Assembly (NCBI RefSeq): GCF_009176545.1
Contig: NZ_VTOJ01000001.1
Coordinates: forward strand, 310,001 to 374,000
Direction: 5' to 3'
Length of the DNA stretch: 64,000 nt
Origin: Salinigranum salinum
GTDB lineage: Archaea; Halobacteriota; Halobacteria; Halobacteriales; Haloferacaceae
Positions within the stretch are counted from its first letter, which is position 1. Every line of letters begins with the position of its first letter. Positions 43,128-51,066 of this stretch are shown here, piece after piece. A program made the translations under genes and the position numbers. The notes below the pieces were generated by a model. It had not been told where the DNA came from. It searched no databases and was given only the letters and a program-made list of their open reading frames with translations.

Positions 43128-43385
43128 CCACTGTTCACGAACATCACAATTTCACCACGGACCCACCCGGACGACGACAGACACCACTACGTCCTGCCGG
43201 CAGACGAACTCGCCGTCGACGACGCCGGCGCGGTCGTCTACGAACGCGAGAACGTGATCATCTCGTGCCCGTGGCACGGGTGGGCGTTCGACGTCCTCAC
43301 CGGCGACCATCTCGGCGGGACGAAGAAGCGACTCCTCACGTACGACGTCCTCGAGATCGACGGCGACCTCTCCGTCGGACTCTGA
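43128..43385 (+). pseudogene. Truncated Rieske 2Fe-2S protein
   Basis: The frame ending at TGA 43383-43385 reads RHHYVLPADELAVDDAGAVV and then YERENVIISCPWHGWAFDVL, TGDHLGGTKKRLLTYDVLEI. CPWHGW is the second half of the Rieske cluster site (C-x-x-H). The first C-x-H half, which should lie about 15-40 residues earlier, is absent, and there is no ATG/GTG between the in-frame stop at 43125 and the cluster except one just before it. The N-terminal-like RHHYVLPADEL joined to the C-terminal half suggests an internal deletion. It could not hold a normal cluster. Confidence 0.72.
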
Positions 43386-43657
43386 CCAGCGTTCGTGAAC
43401 GCCAGCGATCGAGCCCGTCCCGGCACTCGACGCGAGCGAGCCGTCCGTCGCGGTGTCCGAGACGATTCGCGTGGCCGACGCTGCTCGTCGGAGAGGACCG
43501 GCCCCGGATTCGTCGGCGCGTTCCGACGGCGGGTCCGGGCAGGAGAACACGCACGGTTGTGCGCGTGAGCGTCGATCGATCGAGCGCAGGCGATCCGGGG
43601 TATCACTCACGAGAGCCACGCCCGAGCACTTTTGAGCGGCGCCGCGACAGGTCGATC

Positions 43658-44395
43658 ATGACGTACACGACGGCGGCGCTCGTCGGCGCGACCGGCGGCG
43701 CGGGGACGACGCGAACGACGCTCGAGATCGCCGTCGTGCTCGCGGCCGACGGGGCCGACGTGGCCGTGCTCGACGCGGCGTACGCGACGCAGGGACTCGG
43801 CGGCTACCTCTCCGGACGGCTCGATCCGGATCTGACGTCGCTCGTCACCGACCGCCCGGAGACGCCGCTGTCGGCGGGGCTGGTCGAGTTCGAGACGGGC
43901 GGAGCGGGCAGTGTCGCCTGCTGTCCGGCCGACGCCCCGTTCGAGCGGCTGGCTCGCGCGAAGACGGTCGAGTCGGCCCGGCGGTTCGAGGCGCGGATCG
44001 AGGAAGCCGCGACGGCGTTCGACCACGTCCTCGTCGACGTCCCGCCGCTCGCGTCGAACCCGGCGGTCGCCGCAGCCACGGGTTGTGAGCGCGTCGGACT
44101 GGTCGCACCGGACGGCGACCGCGGCCGGGACGCCACCGCCCGCCTGCGCGAACGGCTCGCCGACGTCGGAACCGGGGCCGACGTCCACGTGGTGACGCGT
44201 GGCGATGCCGACGAACCCGGCGTCGACGTCGTGCTCCCGGGGACGGAGGCGTCCGCTCCGGCCTGTCTCACGGACGAGCGGTACGGACGCTCGGTGGCGT
44301 CGCTCGCGGCGCTGCTCGTCGAACGTGACGTCGGCGACGCGGTGGCGTCGGACGGACTGCTCGGCGGCGTCGGCGAGATGATCCGTCGGCGGTAA
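43658..44395 (+). CDS. ParA/MinD-fold protein with degenerate Walker A (245 aa)
   Basis: The fold is MinD/ParA-like: TAALVGATGGAGTTRTTLEIAVVLAADGADVAVLDAAYATQGLG (about 5-48) and VLVDVPPLASNP (about 126-137, Walker B/switch). The deviant Walker A of active members (KGGxGKT) is ATGGAGTTRTT here, so both the signature lysine and the P-loop lysine are missing. It probably cannot hydrolyse ATP normally. It is 72 bp from the end of the minus-strand gene 44468-44983 and near TFB; a canonical MinD-like ATPase is encoded 2 kb further on. Start ATG 43658. Confidence 0.82.
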   Translation: MTYTTAALVGATGGAGTTRTTLEIAVVLAADGADVAVLDAAYATQGLGGYLSGRLDPDLTSLVTDRPETPLSAGLVEFETGGAGSVACCPADAPFERLARAKTVESARRFEARIEEAATAFDHVLVDVPPLASNPAVAAATGCERVGLVAPDGDRGRDATARLRERLADVGTGADVHVVTRGDADEPGVDVVLPGTEASAPACLTDERYGRSVASLAALLVERDVGDAVASDGLLGGVGEMIRRR

Positions 44396-44467
44396 CGCTC
44401 GGACACCCGGCGTGGCTCCGAAGCCGTCGGAGCGTCGAGCACTGTCCAGTGGAACGCGACAGAGCGG

Positions 44468-44983
44468 TCAGACGAAGTCGGTCGCGTCGGTCATCGTCTC
44501 CGCGAGCGCCTCACGTTTCGCGACGCTCGCGTCGCGCTGTGGTGTGAGCGCCGCTTCGGCTGCCTCGACGAGATCGGGGACCGGACCGTGGGATTCGATG
44601 TACGCGGCGAGAGCGAACTCCGTCTCGTCGGCGCCAGTGAGCGTGACGGCGTCGGCACGGGAGATCTCGCCGGCGAGCCAGTCGCGGACGACACGCCGTG
44701 CCGTCGGACCCAGCGGCGAGATCCCCGGTTCACCGCAGCGATGGAGCGTCTTCGCGGCGGTCATCGGCGCGACGTCCGCGCGACGCGCGACCGTGCCGAT
44801 GCTCGTCCCGCGCGCGTACGCCTCGAGCACCGTCGCCGCGGCGGCCGGACTGCACGGAAGCAGCTCCGCTCGCGACGCGAGCCGGTCTTCGAGATCCGAC
44901 TCGGTCCCGTCGACGGTCGGGATGCCACGGTCGTGCTGTTCCGTGGTTACCTCGATGCCGGCCGCGATATCCGACAGAGCCAT
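44468..44983 (-). CDS. Conserved haloarchaeal protein divergent from TFB (171 aa)
   Basis: Helical acidic protein. A middle region (CSPAAAATVLEAYARGTSIGTVARRADVAPMTAAKTLHRCGE, about 43-83) looks like a helix-turn-helix of the sigma-region-4/AsnC type, so it may bind DNA. The start at ATG 44983 is supported by a TATA-like TTTATC at 45006-45011 about 25 bp upstream. It shares the divergent promoter region, and its 21-bp palindrome, with the TFB gene. Role unknown; a regulator is likely. Confidence 0.72.
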   Translation of the reverse strand: MALSDIAAGIEVTTEQHDRGIPTVDGTESDLEDRLASRAELLPCSPAAAATVLEAYARGTSIGTVARRADVAPMTAAKTLHRCGEPGISPLGPTARRVVRDWLAGEISRADAVTLTGADETEFALAAYIESHGPVPDLVEAAEAALTPQRDASVAKREALAETMTDATDFV

Positions 44984-45044
44984 GCGCCTGATCTGGCGGC
45001 ATCGGTGATAAATCCTCTCCCAAATTATTGAATATGAAAACAAA

Positions 45045-45065
45045 ACGTACCGGTCACCGGTACGT
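45045..45065. promoter_or_regulatory. 21-bp palindrome between divergent TFB and its neighbour
   Basis: ACGTACCGGT (45045-45054), C, ACCGGTACGT (45056-45065): a perfect 10-bp inverted repeat with one central base. It lies 75 bp upstream of the TFB ATG and 62 bp upstream of the minus-strand start at 44983, well placed to control both. Confidence 0.7.
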
Positions 45066-45140
45066 ACAAACGGCGCGCAAAGCGGTTCAGACTCGGTTTT
45101 CTCACGTGTTTAAATATCCGATCACGACCGATATTCGAAT

Positions 45141-46004
45141 ATGAGTACGGCAACCCAGACCGGCTGTCCCGAATGCGACGGACGTCTGACCACGGACGCG
45201 AGCGAGACCGTGTGCAGCGACTGCGGCCTGGTCGTGGCGGCGGACCACATCGACCACGGTCCGGAGTGGCGCTCCTTCCCGGAAGGACCGTCGCGCGAGC
45301 GAACCGGCGCGCCGCTGACTCGATCGCGGCACGACAGAGGGCTCTCGACCGAGATCGGTCGATCGACGCGGATCAAGGGTCGGAAGCGGCGGCGACTGGC
45401 TCGGATGCGCGTCCAGCACAACCGGGCACAGATCTCGACCAAGCGCGAACGGAACCAGGTGTACGTCTTCACCGAGATCCGGACGATCACGTCCGGGCTC
45501 GGACTCCCGACACACCTCCGGGAGATGGCGTCGACGCTCTTCCGATCGGCGCAGTCGGAGGACATCGTCCGGGGACGGTCGCTCGAGGGGTTCGCGGCCG
45601 CGTGCGTCTACGCGTCGTGTCGCGTCCAGCAGATCTCGCGGACGGTCGACGAGGTCGTCGCGGAGGCGCGGGCCGACCGGGCGGAGCTGCGAGCGGCCTA
45701 CGACGCGTTGAACCGCGAACTCGGGCTACCCACCGGCCCGATCGCTCCCGTGGAGTACGTTCCACGGTACGCTAGCCGACTCGACGTCGACGCCGACGTC
45801 GAGCGCCGTGCCAGAGAGTACGCTGCCGACTGTACCGAGTCGGGAGTCGCGTCGGGACGGAACCCGAGCGGCGTCGCTGCGGCCTGCCTGTACACGGCGT
45901 CTCGCGACCTCGATGGCGACGTGACGCAGGCGACCGCCGCCGACGTGGCCGGCGTCACGCCCGTCACCGTCCGGAACACCTACGTCGACCTCCGGGACGA
46001 GTAG
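45141..46004 (+). CDS. tfb: Transcription initiation factor IIB paralogue (287 aa)
   Basis: Archaeal TFB. N-terminal zinc ribbon CPECDGRLTTDASETVCSDCG (about 9-29), B-finger region (GPEWRSFPEG, TGAPLTRSRHDRGLSTEIGR), a basic linker (GRKRRRLARMRVQHNR), and two cyclin folds (about 105-190 and 200-285). It brings RNA polymerase to TBP-bound promoters. Haloarchaea carry several TFBs that direct gene sets; this one is short in the linker. TATA-like TTTAAATA at 45109-45116 is about 25 bp before the ATG, so leaderless. Confidence 0.94.
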   Translation: MSTATQTGCPECDGRLTTDASETVCSDCGLVVAADHIDHGPEWRSFPEGPSRERTGAPLTRSRHDRGLSTEIGRSTRIKGRKRRRLARMRVQHNRAQISTKRERNQVYVFTEIRTITSGLGLPTHLREMASTLFRSAQSEDIVRGRSLEGFAAACVYASCRVQQISRTVDEVVAEARADRAELRAAYDALNRELGLPTGPIAPVEYVPRYASRLDVDADVERRAREYAADCTESGVASGRNPSGVAAACLYTASRDLDGDVTQATAADVAGVTPVTVRNTYVDLRDE

Positions 46005-46233
46005 ACCGCGTCCGTCGTGACCGGATGACCCCCGAGCCGTGCCACCGCGGGAGCCACGCTCGACTGTTCTTCTCTCCGACGGACCGCCGACGACTGGCGA
46101 CCGACGATCGACTGCCCGCGGTTACGACCGTCCTCCCGACAGGCACGGCCAGCGATCGACGACCGGCGAGCGACGATCACGACCGGCGACTCACCGCAGT
46201 CGACCGACCCACGGGCGAGCGACCTCCGGCCAG

Positions 46234-46938
46234 TCAGGCCGGTGTCGCGTCCACCACGTCGTCGGCCAGCCGTTCGAACCGGGCGGCGACCGCGCTCCGC
46301 GGAGCGGAGACGACGACCGGTCGTCCCGTCTCGGTCGACCGCGCGAGCGCCGGATGCGTCGGGAGTGGCGTGACCGGTGCTCCCAGGACCCGTTCGAACG
46401 GCTCGACCTCGTCGGACGAGTCGGCTCGATTGAGCACGACTCCGACCAGTCCACAGTCGAGTTCGCGGGCGAGTTCGCGCGTCCGGACCGCGTCTTCCAG
46501 CGCGAATCGATCGGGCGAGGCGACCAGGAGACCGGCGTCGGCGACCGCGAGCGGGACGCCGGCGTCGGCGCGCATCCCCGCCGGACAGTCGACGATCACG
46601 TGACCGTACTCCCGTTCGACCGCGCGCATCGCGTCGTCGAGCAGGGCGAGATCGGCCGCGCGTGCGCCGGCGAGCGATCGGCCGCACGGCAGGACGTGGA
46701 CTGGCCCCACACGGACGGCCTCGACGGGACAGGCCCGCCCGGCGAGGACGTCGTGCAGATCCGGTCCCCGTCCGAACGGGAGGTCGGCCATCCCGAGGTC
46801 GGCGTCGACCACCACGACACGGGCGGACGTGTCGGACGGTGACACACCGTCCCCACGGGCGTCGAGCGTCGCACCGAGGTTGTACGCGACCGTCGACTTC
46901 CCGACGCCGCCCTTCCCGCCTGCGACGGCGAGAATCAC
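46234..46938 (-). CDS. MinD/ParA-like ATPase with intact Walker A (234 aa)
   Basis: Deviant Walker A GGKGGVGKST (about 7-16), switch region VVVVDADLGMADLP (about 43-56), and VIVDCPAGMR (about 114-123). Canonical MinD/ParA-like ATPase for positioning or chromosome-related functions; its membrane-targeting helix is not evident at the C-terminus, unlike bacterial MinD. Last gene of the operon that begins at 49719; its start overlaps the previous stop by 4 bp (46935-46938). Confidence 0.9.
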   Translation of the reverse strand: MILAVAGGKGGVGKSTVAYNLGATLDARGDGVSPSDTSARVVVVDADLGMADLPFGRGPDLHDVLAGRACPVEAVRVGPVHVLPCGRSLAGARAADLALLDDAMRAVEREYGHVIVDCPAGMRADAGVPLAVADAGLLVASPDRFALEDAVRTRELARELDCGLVGVVLNRADSSDEVEPFERVLGAPVTPLPTHPALARSTETGRPVVVSAPRSAVAARFERLADDVVDATPA

Positions 46939-48053
46939 TCTTCTGCCCCTACGTCCGGTACGTCCGTCTCGTCGATCCGATCCGCGAGCGTGGTCGCACG
47001 GGCGGCGACGGTCCGGAGCGCCGCCGCGTCCCCGTCGAGCCGCGACGCGAGCGTGTCGACGCCCGCCCGTCCCCCGAGCGACGCGAGAACCGGCGTCGCC
47101 TCGCGGACGTCACCGCCGAGTCGGTCGGCCGTGACGAGTCGAGCCTCCACGGCCTCGAACCACGCTTCGACGGTCGCCGGGACGTCAGTCGCCGACGAAC
47201 CGTCGGCGTCGACGACGCCGGTCGCACCATCGACGACTCCGGTCGGTGCGTCGTACGTCCCCTCGTGGCTCGTGGCTCCTGTCGCGGGATCGGTCGAGTG
47301 TCCACTGGAACCGGTCGCGTCCCGGTCGGAGTCGAGGAGACGTTCGTCGCCGCGCTGTCGTTCACTGTCACCGATTCGGCGTTCGGTGCCACCGACACGT
47401 CCGCCAGCGTCGACCGGGCGCTCGCGTGACGTAGTCGGCCGCCCGACGGAGTCGTCCACCCGATCGCCTGCGTCGATCGGGCCGTCCGTCGAGTCGGCTT
47501 GTCGGTCGATCGTCTCACCGGCGTCGCCCTCGGGTGAGACCGTGACCCTCTCGCGTGGATCGGATCCGTCGTCGGGGAGCGCCGCCCGCGGGGGTGCGAA
47601 CGCACCGAGCGACCGGAGTGCCCGCTCGACGGTGGCGGTCTCGGCCTCGTCGCCGCCGTCCGACGGCTCGTCGTGTACGGTGACGGGTGGCGTCTCCGGT
47701 GGTGCCTGACAGGCGTAGCCGATCGACAGCGTCTCGGCACCGGGAAGGAGCCGCGTCACCCCGTCGTCGTCCCACCCGGCTTCCGGGACGCCGTGACGAC
47801 GGGGCGGCGCGACCGGTCCGTCGAGCCGGTTGTCGAGTCGAACCCGTCGCGGCCGCTCGGTCGTGTTCTCGACCCGAACCGTGACGAGCGTCGTCGCCGC
47901 CACGTGAGAGACGTCCCAGTCGACTGCGAGCGCGGTAGTCGTGGTCGATCCCCGGTCACGCCGGGACGACGCTCGAGCCGCTCCCCCCGCTTCGTTCGCT
48001 CGTGCCCGCCCGTGCGCCCGGGCTCGATCACGTTCCGATGCTGGCGTCGTCAT
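46935..48053 (-). CDS. Conserved haloarchaeal operon protein (372 aa)
   Basis: N-terminal beta-rich domain (LAVDWDVSHVAATTLVTVRVENTTERPRRVRLDNRLDGPV, about 42-81; Ig-like strands), a long disordered acidic middle (about 160-290, rich in Asp, Arg, Ser and Gly), and a helical end (VEAWFEAVEARLVTADRLGGD..., about 295-365). Coupled to the MinD-like gene. No enzyme motif. The disordered middle has repetitive GRVGG/GDRVDD-type words. Confidence 0.75.
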   Translation of the reverse strand: MTTPASERDRARAHGRARANEAGGAARASSRRDRGSTTTTALAVDWDVSHVAATTLVTVRVENTTERPRRVRLDNRLDGPVAPPRRHGVPEAGWDDDGVTRLLPGAETLSIGYACQAPPETPPVTVHDEPSDGGDEAETATVERALRSLGAFAPPRAALPDDGSDPRERVTVSPEGDAGETIDRQADSTDGPIDAGDRVDDSVGRPTTSRERPVDAGGRVGGTERRIGDSERQRGDERLLDSDRDATGSSGHSTDPATGATSHEGTYDAPTGVVDGATGVVDADGSSATDVPATVEAWFEAVEARLVTADRLGGDVREATPVLASLGGRAGVDTLASRLDGDAAALRTVAARATTLADRIDETDVPDVGAEE

Positions 48054-48112
48054 GCGCGTCGTGGCCGCCGCTTCCTATATGAACCAGTGGGTTGGTCGTT
48101 CGGTCCGGCCGG

Positions 48113-49036
48113 TCAGACTCCCTCGCCGCATACGCGGACGACCGGTACGCCGAGTCGAGCGGTCGCCTCGGCAGGCGATCCGAACCGCTCGGCAGCGAGG
48201 ACGACTGGGGCGTCGAACCGGGCGAGACGCGCGACGGCGAGTGCGGCGGTCGTCCGGTCGCCGGCGTACTCGGCGGGACGCGTTCCGGGATCGGCATCAC
48301 CGGGGAGCGTCTCGACGGTGGCGGCGAAGTCGTCGTACACACACGCGACGAGGTCGCGTCGGATCCGTCGCCGGAGGTTGTCGACGCGATCGCCCAGTCG
48401 GAGCCGCCGCTGCCGTCCGTCCCGGGTGGCGCGAGCGGCGCGTTCGGCCCGCCTGAGTCGTTGCTCGGCGGCGATCCGTTCGGTCTCGACCTCCGTGAGC
48501 GACCGGACGGCCTCGGCGAGTTCGGTCTCGACGGCCGCCGTGTCCGCACCCACCTCTCGGAGCGCCTCCAGCCGTCCGCGGAGGGTCGCGACCCGTTCGT
48601 CGAGTCGCCGTTCCGCCGCCCCCGCGTCGGCGACGCGGCGTTTCGCCGCCGCGCGGTCGACGTCGGCCGTCGCCGCCGACACCTCGGCGAATTTCGCGCG
48701 TGCCCGTTCGAGCCGACGTACCGCCGGCACGACGACGCCGCGGGACCGGGCGACGGCGACGAGCGCGTCGTAGAGGTCGAACGACTGCGGCGGGATCCGA
48801 CAGACGTGTCCGTGGACCATACCGCCGGTACCGCAGTCGACGCGAACCGCCGGTCGCGGGACGGAAACTGGACCGGGGGTCGCCGCCTCGCGGACCGCAT
48901 CGACGAGTCGTTTGGTCGCGACGTCCATGTCACGGAGATCCACCGCCCGTCCTCGGAACCGGACCCCGTCGACGGTGACCACGACCGTCCCGGGGCGACG
49001 CGGTGGTGCCGGGACGCGGGTCGGAACGAAGCTCAC
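48113..49036 (-). CDS. Conserved haloarchaeal coiled-coil protein (307 aa)
   Basis: Short beta-rich start (VVVTVDGVRFRGRAVDLRDMD), then a long coiled coil (about 105-215, Ala/Arg/Glu-rich heptads such as RLRRAERAARATRDGRQ), and a C-terminal alpha/beta part (PVVLAAERFGSPAEATARLGVPVVRVCGEGV). Overlaps the upstream gene by 4 bp (49033-49036) and lies 60 bp before the next. Member of a conserved MinD-containing haloarchaeal operon; function unknown. Confidence 0.75.
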   Translation of the reverse strand: MSFVPTRVPAPPRRPGTVVVTVDGVRFRGRAVDLRDMDVATKRLVDAVREAATPGPVSVPRPAVRVDCGTGGMVHGHVCRIPPQSFDLYDALVAVARSRGVVVPAVRRLERARAKFAEVSAATADVDRAAAKRRVADAGAAERRLDERVATLRGRLEALREVGADTAAVETELAEAVRSLTEVETERIAAEQRLRRAERAARATRDGRQRRLRLGDRVDNLRRRIRRDLVACVYDDFAATVETLPGDADPGTRPAEYAGDRTTAALAVARLARFDAPVVLAAERFGSPAEATARLGVPVVRVCGEGV

Positions 49037-49398
49037 AGCTCACGCTCGCGGAGCACCGACGGTGACGGGTGGTCCGTTCCGCGGGCGAACGCGGAGTAGG
49101 GCGTACTCGGCGACTCGCGCGCCTCGTACGCTGTCACCGCGTCCCGGATCGGTTCGGGCACGTCGACGAACTCGTTGAGAGGGCGGGTCACCTCCACGTG
49201 GACGTCGGCGCCGTGTTTCTCGACCAGGCGGAGCGCGAGGAACGCACCGTGGTGGGTGTCGTCGAAGAGCGCGGCGCGGCCGAACCGCCTGACGACCGTC
49301 TCGTCGTGCGTCCGGCAGGCGTTGCGGAGCGAGGTCCGCGCCGCGCGCGAGTGGGTCACCACGAGCAGCACAGCACGGGAACGTCCGGAGCGGGACAA
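49033..49398 (-). CDS. Conserved haloarchaeal protein (121 aa)
   Basis: Opens RAVLLVVTHSRAARTSLRNACRTHDETVVRRFGRAALFDDTHHGAFLALRLVEKHG, an alpha/beta pattern, then DVHVEVTRPLNEFVDVPEPI. Compact single domain, no known motif. Second gene of the operon; overlaps the coiled-coil gene by 4 bp. Confidence 0.75.
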   Translation of the reverse strand: MSRSGRSRAVLLVVTHSRAARTSLRNACRTHDETVVRRFGRAALFDDTHHGAFLALRLVEKHGADVHVEVTRPLNEFVDVPEPIRDAVTAYEARESPSTPYSAFARGTDHPSPSVLREREL

Positions 49399-49437
49399 AA
49401 CTCCCCCGCCGTGGCTCTCAGTCTCGATATCTGGCGC

Positions 49438-49719
49438 TCAGCCGAGTCGGTCGACGCCGGCGACGACCACGCTCTCGTCGTCGAGCAGGTCGCGGATCCG
49501 CGCTTCGGCCTCGTCGGGAGAGGCGGCGACGACCACCAGGCCGTCGACGCGGTCCTCGCCGCTGGCGCGGTAGGCGGCCAGCTCCTCGTCCTCGAAGTCG
49601 GTCGCGTACGTCCGGAGGACGTTCACGACCTCCCGTTCGGTCGTCGCCAGGTCGGCCTCGCCCCGCTCGAACGCCCGCAGGGCGTCCTCGACGTTCCGGA
49701 GGGCGGAGATGCGGTCCAT
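49438..49719 (-). CDS. Conserved haloarchaeal protein, operon start (93 aa)
   Basis: Acidic helical opening MDRISALRNVEDALRAFERGEADLATTEREVVNVLRTYATDFEDE and an alpha/beta end LVVVAASPDEAEARIRDLLDDESVVVAGVDRLG. The ATG at 49719 is preferred over longer versions because the family-like acidic sequence starts there and an A/T-rich AATAAATAG lies just upstream (49740-49749). First gene of the MinD operon. Confidence 0.78.
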   Translation of the reverse strand: MDRISALRNVEDALRAFERGEADLATTEREVVNVLRTYATDFEDEELAAYRASGEDRVDGLVVVAASPDEAEARIRDLLDDESVVVAGVDRLG

Positions 49720-49804
49720 GCCACGACGTGGTCGGGGAGAAATAAATAGCTCAGTTTCGTTCCCGTCCGCGACCGTTGCGGGCGGTGGTCTCCACGGTAT
49801 CTGT

Positions 49805-50596
49805 TTATACGAGTGCACCGGCGACGAACACCACGAGGCCGGCGAGTGCCTGCGTGGTCGCGAACGGGTCCCGTGCGAACGTGAAGTCGTGGAAGTCGCC
49901 TTCCATCCGCTTCAGCTGCTGGCGTTCCTCGTACGTCGGGACGTTCATCTTCGCCCACTCCGGGGCGTTCTCCTCGGCCGTTCCGACGTTGTAGACGTAC
50001 AGCTGTTTCGACCCGATGTCGGTGACGGCCAGCTCCTCCCAGTTCGGAAACGTCTCGCCTCTCCGGCGGACGTTCGCCGGTTCGATGACACCGACGACCC
50101 CGTGGTCCGGGCTGCGGAGGCGTGCACGGGCGGGCGCTCCCGCGACGAGGGTGACGAGGTAGTTCGCCGGCGCGACGAACAGGAACCACCCGAGGATGAT
50201 CGCAGTCAGGATCAGTATCCAGACGCTCTTTAGCAGGGAATCGAGCGGGCGTGCGACGCGGTCGAGGTGCGCCTCCCACCACGAGTCGGTCGGCTTCCTG
50301 GCCAGCTCCGCCGCGCTGAACGCGTACATGTGCATCGCGAGCGCGTCCGCACACCCGCCGAAGTAACTGACCGGATCGGCCGACACGAGCGGTAGACTGA
50401 GCTGTTCGACGGAGCTCCAGGCCTTGCTGACGAACGCCGTTCCGATCGCGATGAGCGCGCCGTTCGCGAGATACCACGCGACGTAGTCCATTCCGAGCAC
50501 GTACCTGAACACGGCCCAGTCGAACAGGAGCAGTCCCGGTATCAGTGAGTAGTAGACGACGTACCTGCGGAGTGGGTACTTACGCTTCGATGACAC
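49805..50596 (-). CDS. Membrane protein of unknown function (263 aa)
   Basis: At least three to four hydrophobic helices: YVVYYSLIPGLLLFDWAVFRYV, YVAWYLANGALIAIGTAFVS, SVWILILTAIILGWFLFVAP and a C-terminal LAGLVVFVAGALV. A soluble loop (about 170-240) contains RRRGETFPNWEELAVTDIGSKQLYVYNV. No family recognised. GTG 50596 is chosen because a TATA-like TTTATCTGATTTTG lies about 25 bp upstream; an in-frame ATG at 50698 would start inside sequence upstream of that promoter. Confidence 0.7.
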   Translation of the reverse strand: MSSKRKYPLRRYVVYYSLIPGLLLFDWAVFRYVLGMDYVAWYLANGALIAIGTAFVSKAWSSVEQLSLPLVSADPVSYFGGCADALAMHMYAFSAAELARKPTDSWWEAHLDRVARPLDSLLKSVWILILTAIILGWFLFVAPANYLVTLVAGAPARARLRSPDHGVVGVIEPANVRRRGETFPNWEELAVTDIGSKQLYVYNVGTAEENAPEWAKMNVPTYEERQQLKRMEGDFHDFTFARDPFATTQALAGLVVFVAGALV

Positions 50597-50790
50597 ACAT
50601 TTGATCGTTACAAAATCAGATAAACGTTGCCGCGAGCCACGGCCGTCGACCGCGGATTTCCGTCCACCTGGCCGAGCACCCGACTCAGAACGTTCCATCG
50701 GTCGGTTTCGAACGCTTCTCTGCCGGTAGCGATCGAGGAGTCACGAGTGCGGGCCACACGACGGTCGGGGGCGGCGACGGACGACGTCGC

Positions 50791-51000
50791 TCAGTCCGCG
50801 TCGATCATCACTTCGGTCGCCTTGATCACCGCGTCGACCGCGCTGCCGGCCTCGAGACCGAGCCGGTCGGCCGACCCGCTGGTGATGACCGCGGTGACCG
50901 TCTCGCCGCCGTCGAGTTCGACGACGACTTCGGCCATCAGCCCACTGGTTTCGACGTGTTGTACGGTGCCGGAGAGCCGGTTGCGAGCGCTGAGACTCAT
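50791..51000 (-). CDS. Mop-domain (molbindin-like) protein (69 aa)
   Basis: A single Mop/TOBE domain: SARNRLSGTVQHVETSGLMAEVVVELDGGETVTAVITSGSADRLGLEAGSAVDAVIKATEVMI. Binds molybdate or tungstate as an oligomer for storage or regulation. ATG 51000 matches the canonical start MSLSARN. Minus strand, 66 bp downstream of the end of MCM. Confidence 0.92.
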   Translation of the reverse strand: MSLSARNRLSGTVQHVETSGLMAEVVVELDGGETVTAVITSGSADRLGLEAGSAVDAVIKATEVMIDAD

Positions 51001-51066
51001 ACGCTCGGGGAGACCGTCCACGGAGATAACGATGACGCGACAGGTCGTCGCACGCGGACTGGGCCT

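Noticed and set aside
46005-46233. Short GATCG/CGACGA-rich repeats as an origin or array
   Set aside because: The words are irregular, with no consistent unit or spacing, and fit low-complexity intergenic GC-rich sequence.
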